Made by a program: the position numbers and the translations under genes. Shown piece by piece: positions 36,438 to 44,431 of a stretch of 64,000 bases of DNA (positions are counted from its first letter, which is position 1; every line of letters starts with the position of its first letter). The notes under the pieces were generated by a model. It made no database searches, was not told where the DNA came from, and saw only the letters and a program-made list of their open reading frames with translations. Source of the stretch: Lachnospiraceae bacterium (GTDB taxonomy: Bacteria; Bacillota; Clostridia; Lachnospirales; Lachnospiraceae); contig JAQUXP010000005.1 in NCBI GenBank assembly GCA_028692395.1, positions 70,014-134,013 on the forward strand. The letters run 5' to 3'.

Positions 36438-38102
36438 TTATTTGCTTGTTGCGCTTGTTGCACTTGTAGAACTGGTGCTTTCTGTCTTTGATGCATTTGT
36501 TTTCTCATACTCGCTAAGCTGAGTATTTACTTCCTTCATGTAATCCTCGATACCGGCTTTCTTCAGTGCATCTCTCAGCTTTTCTACGGCTTCTTTTGGA
36601 TCTCCTGCTTTACCAAACTGGATGGAAGGCATCCAGGTAGTTGCTGCCTCGTTGATCGCTGTGATCTCAGAATCAATATTAGAGGTATCCAGCATGAAAG
36701 CTCCCCATGGTGAGGTAACGCCCCATGGTTTAATCTTATCTGTCACTGCATCGACTTCAGCCTGTTTCGGGTTGAATTCATTGATAGACAGAGAATCATT
36801 CAGTGTGCTCCACATATCCCAGTGATACTCATCCAGCTGCTCATCGTAGCCTTCTGGTTTTACACGATATCCGTCTTTGTCTACTGCGTAGTTCTCGCCT
36901 TCGATTCCATACTGTGTCAGTTTGTAAACTTCCGGATCATACTGGAACATATCGTACATCATCAGTGCACGTTCCGGGTTCTGTGCATTTGCAGAGATAG
37001 AACATGCATCCTGTGTCAGAGAATCTGCAATCGCATAGCCTCTCTTTTCAGAGTCAAAGAAGATACCAAGCTTTGCGTCCGGATCCTGCTCTGCCATCTT
37101 CTGATACATCGGCAGCAGGTTGCTGACATTTGCATGATACAGTCCGCTCTGTCCTGCAAGGAATGCGGTCTGGGTATCTATGGTTGCACTTAAAACATCC
37201 TGTGGCCAGTATCCTCTGTCGCCCCATTCTTTCATCTTCTTGGCGAAATCAAGGTAATCATCCTGGAAAATTGGAGAAGAGATCTCCCAGCAGTCTTCCA
37301 GACTGTTATTTGCTGTAGGTGCATCAGCTCCAACAGTGCCAGGTCCGAATACATAATCTGTATCCTGATTAATCCACAGCGTATAAAGCTCGGAAGAGTT
37401 TACGGTTGCATTGACATTAAAAGGAACAACGCCTGATTTATTCGCAAGAATTCCATCGCAGTACTGCTCCATGGTGTCAAAGGAATTAACCTCATCAATA
37501 CCGAACTCATTTGCCCAGTCAAGACGATACAGAAAACCAGGTGTGGATAACTGCCATCTTCTGTGCTCTGGAAGTGCATAAATCTTGTCATCTTTCTTAC
37601 ACTGCTCCCACTCTTCAGCCTTTGTATCTGCCCAAAGCTGTGGTGCATAATATGGAATCATGTCTGTCATATCCATGAATGCGCCCTTGGATACGTTGTC
37701 CCACAGATTCAGCCAGGTAGAGGATGAGAATACCAGGTCATATGGTGTACCGGATACAAGCTCCATCTGATATTTTGTGTCATAGTTGTTCCATTCAATC
37801 CAGGAGATCTCCAGGTTTGCATTTAATTTTTCTTTAAAGATCTCGTTCAGCTTTTCCAGCATCTTTTTGTCAGTTCCACCTGCCGGCGGATCTCCAAGTA
37901 CCAGCATCTTTACTGTGACGAATTCAGAAGTATCTGCTTTTCCATCCACATAAGGGGTATTACCGCTGACTCCGCTGTAATTTTTTTCATCCTTGGTCTG
38001 TGCTGCCGCCTGGGCACCGCTGGCACTTGATCCACATCCTGTGAACAGGCCCGCAAGCATGCAGGTTGTCATGGCAAGTGCTGTGATTTTCTTCAACTTC
38101 AT
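36438..38102 (-). CDS. Extracellular solute-binding lipoprotein of sugar importer 1
   Basis: 554 residues. MKLKKITALAMTTCMLAGLFTGC is a lipoprotein signal with the lipid-carrying Cys at 23. The mature protein (VTVKMLVLGDPPAGGTDKKMLEKLNEIF...) is of the large family 1 oligosaccharide-binding type (LplA-like). It ends in a Ser/Thr/Ala tail. It should bind an oligosaccharide at the cell surface and hand it to the two permeases encoded upstream. It is the third gene of the importer operon (permeases at 39115 and 38190). Confidence 0.9.
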   Translation of the reverse strand: MKLKKITALAMTTCMLAGLFTGCGSSASGAQAAAQTKDEKNYSGVSGNTPYVDGKADTSEFVTVKMLVLGDPPAGGTDKKMLEKLNEIFKEKLNANLEISWIEWNNYDTKYQMELVSGTPYDLVFSSSTWLNLWDNVSKGAFMDMTDMIPYYAPQLWADTKAEEWEQCKKDDKIYALPEHRRWQLSTPGFLYRLDWANEFGIDEVNSFDTMEQYCDGILANKSGVVPFNVNATVNSSELYTLWINQDTDYVFGPGTVGADAPTANNSLEDCWEISSPIFQDDYLDFAKKMKEWGDRGYWPQDVLSATIDTQTAFLAGQSGLYHANVSNLLPMYQKMAEQDPDAKLGIFFDSEKRGYAIADSLTQDACSISANAQNPERALMMYDMFQYDPEVYKLTQYGIEGENYAVDKDGYRVKPEGYDEQLDEYHWDMWSTLNDSLSINEFNPKQAEVDAVTDKIKPWGVTSPWGAFMLDTSNIDSEITAINEAATTWMPSIQFGKAGDPKEAVEKLRDALKKAGIEDYMKEVNTQLSEYEKTNASKTESTSSTSATSATSK

Positions 38103-38189
38103 TCTACAATTCCCTCCTATTACGTTACCTCTATTAATCTAAGGTTTCCCGTTACGGTTCCCCCTTAAATTCAACTTAGTTTGATCTGC

Positions 38190-39098
38190 TTAGCCTTTGA
38201 CGGAGCCAACCGTGATACCACTTACAAAATACTTCTGCACCATAGGGTATGCCAGAATAATAGGCACGGTTGCGATAACTGCCGTTGCCATCTTTACAGT
38301 TTCCAGCGGAAGATCCTGTATGGCGATATTCTGTCCCGCCATGGAGTTCTTCAGATAGGATGCCTGGTTAATCAGGTTATATAATACCAGCTGCAGTGGA
38401 CGATACTTCACGCTGGAATCCAAAAACAGCATAGAGTTATACCATTCATTCCAATATCCCAGTCCGATAAACAGTCCTATGGTTGCCAGTGCCGGCTTGG
38501 ACATTGGAAGAATTACTTTTATAAATGTTACAAATGGTGTTGCTCCATCGATCTCCGCTGCCTCGCTGACAGAATGCGGAATACTGTTTTTGATGAAATT
38601 CTTCATCATAATGATATTCCATGCGCTCATAAGGCTGGGAAGCAGGATCGCCAGGTAAGAGTTTTTCAGCTGCAGATATCTGGTGATCAATAAGTAAAAT
38701 GCAACCAGACCGCCGGAAAACAGTGTTGTGATATACAAAAACAGTGAAACTGCATTTCTTCCTTTAAAATCCGGACGCTGCAGGGCATATCCGGTCAGCG
38801 CTGTAAGGAACAGTCCTACGGAGGTTCCTACAACCGTAAGTCCGATTGTCATAAAGAAGGAACCGATGATGACGTTGCCTGGTCCGAAGATTGCCTGGTA
38901 GGCTGCTGTGGTGAAGTGTCTCGGAATCAGATTGTAGCCATTTAATACCAGTGTTTTCTCGTCTTCAAAGGAAGCGGAAAGCATCATAATAAAAGGAATC
39001 AGACACAGGATCGCAAATAATGTGATGAATATGTAGCCGCATATCTGGATGGCACGTCCTGAAAAGTCTGTCTTAATCTTGTTTTTATTATTTTTCAT
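38190..39098 (-). CDS. Carbohydrate ABC permease (YtcP/CUT1 type) of importer 1
   Basis: 302 residues, six membrane helices, EAA loop SVSEAAEIDGATPFVTFIKVILPMSKPALAT and the C-terminal VQKYFVSGITVGSVKG ending usual for YtcP-type permeases. It pairs with the LplB-type permease encoded 16 bp upstream. The ATPase partner is probably MsmK (20266-21378), since no ATPase gene is present. Confidence 0.92.
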   Translation of the reverse strand: MKNNKNKIKTDFSGRAIQICGYIFITLFAILCLIPFIMMLSASFEDEKTLVLNGYNLIPRHFTTAAYQAIFGPGNVIIGSFFMTIGLTVVGTSVGLFLTALTGYALQRPDFKGRNAVSLFLYITTLFSGGLVAFYLLITRYLQLKNSYLAILLPSLMSAWNIIMMKNFIKNSIPHSVSEAAEIDGATPFVTFIKVILPMSKPALATIGLFIGLGYWNEWYNSMLFLDSSVKYRPLQLVLYNLINQASYLKNSMAGQNIAIQDLPLETVKMATAVIATVPIILAYPMVQKYFVSGITVGSVKG

Positions 39099-39114
39099 CT
39101 TTCTTTGCTCCTTT

Positions 39115-40044
39115 CTAGAACAGTGCGTAATCTGGTTCTACTTTTTTAACGATGCCATTAGTTACAAGTACTACCACAAGTCCAAAGATAGACTGGATAA
39201 AGGATACCGCTGCTGCTGTACTGAAGTTTGAATTGCTTACCATCGCACGGAAGATAAATGTCTCAAGTACGTCGGTGCTGTTCAAAAGTGTTACATTGTT
39301 GCTTCCAACCAGATTGTAGAACAGGTCGAAGTTACCATGAAGGATTCCACCTACAGATAACAGAAGCAGGATAATGATGGTAGGCCGCAGGCTTGGCAGG
39401 GTGATATAGCGGATTCTCTGAAGGCTGGTTGCACCGTCTACCTTGGCGGCTTCCAGCATCTCCTTGTCCATACCCATCAAAGCTGCAAAGTATACGATGG
39501 ATCCGTATCCTGCCCCCTTCCACAGATTGACAAGTACCAGGATGAATGGCCATGCTGCTGCATTTTCATACACGTTGACCGGAGCCTGTCCAAACATCTG
39601 AAGAATTGCATTCAGGATACCGTTGGTGTTGTTGAACAGTGCAAAGCTGAATACGCCAACCAATACATAGGAGATAAAGTTTGGCAGGATCATAAATGAC
39701 TGTGTGTATTTTCGGAACGTCTTATTCGTCAGTTCGTTGAATAACAGTGCAATCAGGATCTGAATAGCGGTGCTTGTTACGATAAATCCTACATTGTAGA
39801 GAATCGTGTTTCTTACCAGCATCCCAAGCTTTCCTGACATGGCGATAAACTTCAGATTCCCCAGTCCAACAAAGGGACTTCCAAAAATACCTTTTGCAAA
39901 ATCAAATTTTACAAATGCCACCCATATACCGGGCATGGGCAAATACGCAAAGATCAGAAAGAATATGATAGCCGGCAGGCACATAATCAGAAACTTCCGA
40001 TCCTTCTTTATTGTTTTACCCAGAGATTTCAATTTACTCTTCAT
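39115..40044 (-). CDS. Carbohydrate ABC permease (LplB type) of importer 1
   Basis: 309 residues starting MKSKLKSLGKTIKKDRKFL at 40044, where AAGGAG is spaced 9 bp; the frame also offers ATGs at 40083 and 40074 with poorer sites. Six membrane segments, EAA loop MLEAAKVDGATSLQRIRYITLPSLRPT and ending VTNGIVKKVEPDYALF. It is the first gene of the operon and lies behind a consensus-like promoter with an operator at the start site. Confidence 0.92.
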   Translation of the reverse strand: MKSKLKSLGKTIKKDRKFLIMCLPAIIFFLIFAYLPMPGIWVAFVKFDFAKGIFGSPFVGLGNLKFIAMSGKLGMLVRNTILYNVGFIVTSTAIQILIALLFNELTNKTFRKYTQSFMILPNFISYVLVGVFSFALFNNTNGILNAILQMFGQAPVNVYENAAAWPFILVLVNLWKGAGYGSIVYFAALMGMDKEMLEAAKVDGATSLQRIRYITLPSLRPTIIILLLLSVGGILHGNFDLFYNLVGSNNVTLLNSTDVLETFIFRAMVSNSNFSTAAAVSFIQSIFGLVVVLVTNGIVKKVEPDYALF

Positions 40045-40160
40045 ATACCGTTTCTCCTTCTTGGTTTCCTTCATCACCAGCATTGCGTTCTGCGCCTTGC
40101 CCTCTTCCTAAGGTGCTTGCCTCCCTGCACTTTACTTTTGGCATGCCTGCTTTGCTTTGA

Positions 40161-40210
40161 TGTAAACCTTTACATAAGCATATATTAGCACCTCACCTTT
40201 TTCATGTCAA
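40161..40210 (-). promoter_or_regulatory. Promoter and LacI-type operator of importer 1
   Basis: On the minus strand TTGACA (40205-40210), 17 bp, TAATAT (40182-40187). The palindrome TGTAAACCTTTACA (40161-40174) covers the predicted start, the same arrangement as at 35032. Confidence 0.8.
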
Positions 40211-40324
40211 CCCCTTTTGGTTATTTTTACTTTTTATCCATATCTTTCTTGCACATTTCGTGCATTATAACAACATTTTGCCTGGGTACCCCCCTTCCCC
40301 CTTCTCTACCCCACACAACTTTTT

Positions 40325-40374
40325 TGTAAAGCTTTACATATCAAGTTGTTTTTTGTCGTTTTTTATGATAGGAT
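40325..40374 (+). promoter_or_regulatory. LacI-type operator and promoter of the GH20 gene
   Basis: Palindrome TGTAAAGCTTTACA (40325-40338) directly upstream of TTGTTT (40346-40351), 17 bp, TAGGAT (40369-40374). An overlapping TATGAT (40364-40369) is an alternative -10. Confidence 0.65.
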
Positions 40375-40431
40375 GAATTCAGTCTAACGAAAATAACATA
40401 TTAACTTTATTATCTATGGGAGGTTTCTACT

Positions 40432-42273
40432 ATGTATTTATTACCACATCCGAAATCCTTTGAAGAAAAGGCAGGAACATTCTTATTACAGCACGGATGT
40501 CCAATTGTGATTGATTCACAGCTTTCATCTGAGCTTTACACTGTAGCTCAGACTCTGCAGGCTGAGATTTGTGAGATCACAGGCTTTACACTTCCGATTC
40601 TCAGACTTCATAAAGAAGAAACAGCCGGATGCATCTATCTCACCTCACTGGAGGGAGACAATCCGGAAGCTTACGAGCTGGAGATCACGGAGACTTCTGT
40701 CGTGATCTGCGGAGTGGCCTCTGCCGGTATTCTCTATGGTGTTTCCTCTCTTCGTCAGGTACTTCGTCAGGCAGGCGCACTTCTTCCCTGCATGATGATT
40801 CAGGACTATCCGTCTCTTCCGGCAAGAGGCTACTACTTTGATACCTCCCGGGGCAGGGTTCCTACATTAGACTCCCTGAAAAAACTGGTGGATACTCTGA
40901 GCCTTTACAAACTGAATCAGCTGCAGCTCTATATTGAACACAGCTACCTCTTTCAGGACTTAAGTGAGATGTGGCGTGATGATACTCCGCTGACCGCAGA
41001 GGATATCCTTACCCTTGACCGCTACTGCCAGGAGAGAAATATCGAGCTGATTCCTTCTCTGGCAAGCTTTGGTCACCTTTATAAGCTTCTCTGTACAAAA
41101 TCCTATCAGCACCTGTGTGAGCTGGAGGGCTCTAATGCCGATGCTTTTTCCTTTGACGGACGCATGGCGCACCACACCGCGGATGTCTCCAACCCCGAGA
41201 GCCAGAAGCTGGTGAAAAAAATGCTGACAGAATATATGCAGCTCTTTACTTCCAGACACTTTAACCTCTGTGCAGATGAAACCTTTGATCTTGGTAAAGG
41301 CAGATCCAAGGCCCTCGCCGAAAAGAAGGGACTTACTTCCTTATATACGGATTTTGTCAGCATGCTGGCTGATTTCCTGCTGGAAAATGGAAGAACACCT
41401 ATGTTCTGGAGCGATATTATCTGCGAGGATGCCCAGGCAATCACTACCCTTCCAAAAGAATTAATCTGTCTTCACTGGGATTATGCACCGGATGTTTCTG
41501 AGGACCGTCTGAAACGCCTGGTAGATGCCGGCGCAAAGCAGCTCTACGTATGCCCCGGTGTACATGGCTGGAATCATCTCATGAACAACCAGCACAATGC
41601 CTATGAAAATATCTCAAGACTTGCCGTCATGGGTCATCAATATCAGGCGATGGGTATGCTCACCACCGACTGGGGTGATTTTGGACATATCAATCATCCC
41701 GATTTTTCTCTTCCGGGTCTTGTATATGGGGCTGCTTTCTCCTGGGATACACAGATTCTTCCAGAGGATGAGATCAACCGCCAGATCTCTGCCATCCAGT
41801 ACCAGGATGACTCTCAGACCCTGGTGGATACCTTCCGCAGTCTGGGACAGCAGGAAGCATTTCCCTGGTATTTTGTCGTCCGTATTATGGAAACCTTATC
41901 CATCCAGAAGGACCCTGCACGGGCTGCCGAATTCCTGAAGGACTGTGCACCGGATCGCTGGAAGGAAGACAATACCCGCATTGATACGCTGGAGAGAGCC
42001 CTCTACGCAGCACTTCGTACAGCAAAGCCGGAAGCTGCTGCAGTTATCAATGCCTACATTACCGCCGCTGACGGACAGAAGCTCCTGAATCGTCTGCTCC
42101 CTGTTATAGAGCAAAAGCTAAAGGGTGCCGACCTCCAGGATCCCACTCTGGCCGGTGAGCTGGAAACCTGGCTTGTCAGCTTTAAGAAGCTTTGGCTTAC
42201 CGTCTCAAGGGAAAGTGAATTCTACCGGATTGCGCATATCTTCAACCAGTATGCAGACTACCTGAGAGTATAA
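40432..42273 (+). CDS. GH20-family beta-N-acetylhexosaminidase-like enzyme
   Basis: 613 residues, ATG after GGGAGG, no signal peptide, so cytoplasmic. An N-terminal GH20b-like domain (about 1-115) leads to the barrel (DYPSLPARGYYFDTSRGRVPT). The catalytic Asp-Glu pair is in FNLCADETFDLG (Asp282, Glu283). GH20 enzymes release N-acetylhexosamines with substrate-assisted catalysis. A long helical C-terminal part (about 470-613) is unusual. It is divergent from importer 1 and carries the same operator, so imported GlcNAc/GalNAc-containing sugars are the likely substrates. Confidence 0.9.
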   Translation: MYLLPHPKSFEEKAGTFLLQHGCPIVIDSQLSSELYTVAQTLQAEICEITGFTLPILRLHKEETAGCIYLTSLEGDNPEAYELEITETSVVICGVASAGILYGVSSLRQVLRQAGALLPCMMIQDYPSLPARGYYFDTSRGRVPTLDSLKKLVDTLSLYKLNQLQLYIEHSYLFQDLSEMWRDDTPLTAEDILTLDRYCQERNIELIPSLASFGHLYKLLCTKSYQHLCELEGSNADAFSFDGRMAHHTADVSNPESQKLVKKMLTEYMQLFTSRHFNLCADETFDLGKGRSKALAEKKGLTSLYTDFVSMLADFLLENGRTPMFWSDIICEDAQAITTLPKELICLHWDYAPDVSEDRLKRLVDAGAKQLYVCPGVHGWNHLMNNQHNAYENISRLAVMGHQYQAMGMLTTDWGDFGHINHPDFSLPGLVYGAAFSWDTQILPEDEINRQISAIQYQDDSQTLVDTFRSLGQQEAFPWYFVVRIMETLSIQKDPARAAEFLKDCAPDRWKEDNTRIDTLERALYAALRTAKPEAAAVINAYITAADGQKLLNRLLPVIEQKLKGADLQDPTLAGELETWLVSFKKLWLTVSRESEFYRIAHIFNQYADYLRV

Positions 42274-42292
42274 AAAAGCTCCGGATAATGAC

Positions 42293-42551
42293 AGAAAAAT
42301 GGTGCTGTCCCACCTCGGTGGCTGGGAATCCCTTATAAGGGCGGAACACATTTGCAGAAGTCCTAAGTATACCAAAACAACCGGTTTTGCGTTATAAGAA
42401 ATCAGCATACTGTCTGAGCGCAGCGAGTTTATACTGATTTCTTATGGTTTTAGCAAAATCGGTTGTTTTGTGTATACTCTTGGGCTTCGAAACCTTGTTC
42501 CGCCCTCATAAGGGATTCCCAGCCACCGAGGTGGGACAGCACCATTTTTCT
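42293..42551. repeat. Palindromic element E (family of six)
   Basis: About 259 bp between convergent genes, the most regular copy. Its outer arms of about 54 bp differ at a single position, and the end AGAAAAATGGTGCTGTCCCA provides flanking A/T runs like a bidirectional terminator. Each arm also holds its own small palindrome CCCTTATAAGGG. Core blocks and inner stem are as in B and D. Confidence 0.88.
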
Positions 42552-42565
42552 CTCTATTTTTTCTC

Positions 42566-42916
42566 TTATATCCATGGATTCTTTACAAACGGAAGCAAAG
42601 CTTTCAAAATCATCCCAGGAATAATTTCACTTCCTCCCATCAAGAAAAAGAACATTACTCCCATAAAAAAGCACAAATTGATTGCAGTCAGCACCCCTTT
42701 TACCCAAATTCTTTTGAATGAAATCCATATGAAAAGCACGCTATATGTCCCAATCCACATATACTCAAAACAAGGTGTTGCTGAATTTGTATTCATAAAA
42801 TAATTTATAACTGAAATTGGAAATACAAAGGCCGCTATCAATAATGCCGTTTTATACACTACATTTGTTCGCATAAATAAAACTATTTTTCTCATAACTC
42901 CACCCATTTTTTTCAC
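42566..42916 (-). CDS. Small membrane protein in the ECF sigma module
   Basis: 116 residues. The GTG at 42916 is spaced 8 bp from GGAGGG, better than the internal ATG at 42895. Three or four hydrophobic segments (VVYKTALLIAAFVFPISVINYF, IGTYSVLFIWISF, VLTAINLCFFMGVMFFFLMGG). It lies 78 bp after the anti-sigma-like gene and shares its AT-rich composition. No family recognised. Confidence 0.65.
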   Translation of the reverse strand: MKKMGGVMRKIVLFMRTNVVYKTALLIAAFVFPISVINYFMNTNSATPCFEYMWIGTYSVLFIWISFKRIWVKGVLTAINLCFFMGVMFFFLMGGSEIIPGMILKALLPFVKNPWI

Positions 42917-42994
42917 TAAAAAAGCCCTCCTTTGAATGATTCAGTTACTTAATAAACAATTCAAGAAGGGATTTGTGACAACATATTTTATTTT

Positions 42995-43672
42995 TTATTG
43001 TAGATCTAAACTTTCTAATATTTTAATTAATTCTGCTTTGGAACAAGTGCCTGATAACGTATACAAATATCCTTCCTGCTCCATAGATATGCTCCGAATT
43101 TCCTGATCTTGATAATAATATGCATCCATACCATTAATTTTTATCTTTTGGGCCTCTTCTTTATCTATGGTAACGTTTGTAACAGAATTATAAATACTGG
43201 CTTGTCCATAGTCCAAAATATTATTATCTTTATCGGTGTATATTGCATTATAAGACATTGTATCTATATTTTCATTTTCACTGATCAGAGAATAACCCAT
43301 TGGTGTATAAACCAATTTTCTAACAACAAATGTGGAATTCTCCATACTTTCTTCGTCAAACAGTTCCTGTGTAAATTCAATGTAATTATGATAAAATGTT
43401 CCTATGAGCTTTCCAAATTTTATTCTTAATGGTTCATTTGCTACTACGGTTAAAATATTAAGAATGATTATTGCAGCCACCAATAAAAATGTAATTTTTT
43501 TCCTGTGTTTTATCTTTGTCTTCTTTTTCGCATTATTGATTAAAAGATCCATTTCAGCATAAAAATCTTTTGTAAATTCGTGTGTTCTTGTATCACTCAT
43601 CATCTCTGTATATTCTTCCACACATGCATCTTCTATTACCTGTGCAAGCAGCTCATCTGTCATTTCCACCAT
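42995..43672 (-). CDS. Putative anti-sigma factor with DUF4367-like domain
   Basis: 225 residues, ATG at 43672 behind AAAGGGGG. A cytoplasmic N-terminal part (about 1-55), one membrane helix (KITFLLVAAIIILNILTVVA, about 59-78) and an extracellular domain with VYTPMGYSLIS and INGMDAYYYQDQEIRSISMEQEGYLYTLSGTCSKAELIKILESL, typical of DUF4367. This arrangement is that of membrane anti-sigma factors. Its start overlaps the sigma gene by 20 bp, indicating coupling. Confidence 0.85.
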   Translation of the reverse strand: MVEMTDELLAQVIEDACVEEYTEMMSDTRTHEFTKDFYAEMDLLINNAKKKTKIKHRKKITFLLVAAIIILNILTVVANEPLRIKFGKLIGTFYHNYIEFTQELFDEESMENSTFVVRKLVYTPMGYSLISENENIDTMSYNAIYTDKDNNILDYGQASIYNSVTNVTIDKEEAQKIKINGMDAYYYQDQEIRSISMEQEGYLYTLSGTCSKAELIKILESLDLQ

Positions 43673-44210
43673 AATACCCCCTTTCCTTCAATTGTAGTTT
43701 TATTTTCTGTTTTGCTCTTTTTACAATTTGTCGTACATTCTCTGGGGTTTTCCCCATAATTACTGCAATTTCTTCACCTGTTAACTCATTATAGTATTGT
43801 AAGTATAAAACCTCTTTATATGGAGAAGGTAAACCTTTTATTATGTTCTTCAATTCCTTTATAATATCCTGATTAATTAAAATATCCAGCGGTTCGTCAC
43901 GATCAATAAAGAGTTCTTCTGATACATCTCCATAGTATGACATCTTTTTTTCTCTTTTATAATAATTGTATGCTCTGCTCTTTACAATTGCATTCAAATA
44001 GCCCCATGTTTTTGCAGATTCAACCTCCTCAATTTTATCTAAATGATCAATCAAAACCACAAACGCATCGTGAACTATATTTTCCGCTAATTGAGAATTT
44101 TTTAAAATATCATATGCCACATAATACATTTTATTGCGATACAGCAAATATAATCTTTCAAATTTGCTTTTGTCTTCTGGCGATTCTATTGATAATAAAA
44201 AAGTAATCAT
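43653..44210 (-). CDS. ECF-type RNA polymerase sigma factor
   Basis: 185 residues, ATG at 44210 behind AGAGGT. Region 2 (YLLYRNKMYYVAYDILKNSQLAENIVHDAFVVLID) and region 4 (IKGLPSPYKEVLYLQYYNELTGEEIAVIMGKTPENVRQIVKRAKQKI) are complete. It directs transcription of an unknown stress regulon and is probably held by the product of the overlapping downstream gene. The module is richer in A+T than both sugar loci around it, a sign of separate origin. Confidence 0.92.
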   Translation of the reverse strand: MITFLLSIESPEDKSKFERLYLLYRNKMYYVAYDILKNSQLAENIVHDAFVVLIDHLDKIEEVESAKTWGYLNAIVKSRAYNYYKREKKMSYYGDVSEELFIDRDEPLDILINQDIIKELKNIIKGLPSPYKEVLYLQYYNELTGEEIAVIMGKTPENVRQIVKRAKQKIKLQLKERGYYGGNDR

Positions 44211-44383
44211 TTTCTACCTCTGTACCTTATCCATCTATGCCCTATATTTCAACTCTACATTCTAATATATCTTAGTTCACAATTATAATCAAACAAAAAT
44301 GGAATAATGAATTTATCTGTAATTATTCAGCAGGTCGGTGCATTTATCTTTATATTCACAGGAAACAGCTTCGAACAAAAAAA

Positions 44384-44414
44384 CAACCACTACAATTTGA
44401 CATTGTAGCGGCTG
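44384..44414 (-). terminator. Terminator of the second sugar operon
   Basis: CAACCACTACAA (44384-44395) and TTGTAGCGGCTG (44403-44414) pair with a 7-base loop and wobble pairs, followed on the minus strand by seven T. Confidence 0.85.
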
Positions 44415-44431
44415 CCTGTCTATTCATTTTT

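Noticed and set aside
44319..44348. Fourth copy of the leader palindrome
   Set aside because: Only the left half matches well (GTAATTATTCAG); the right half is not recognisable.
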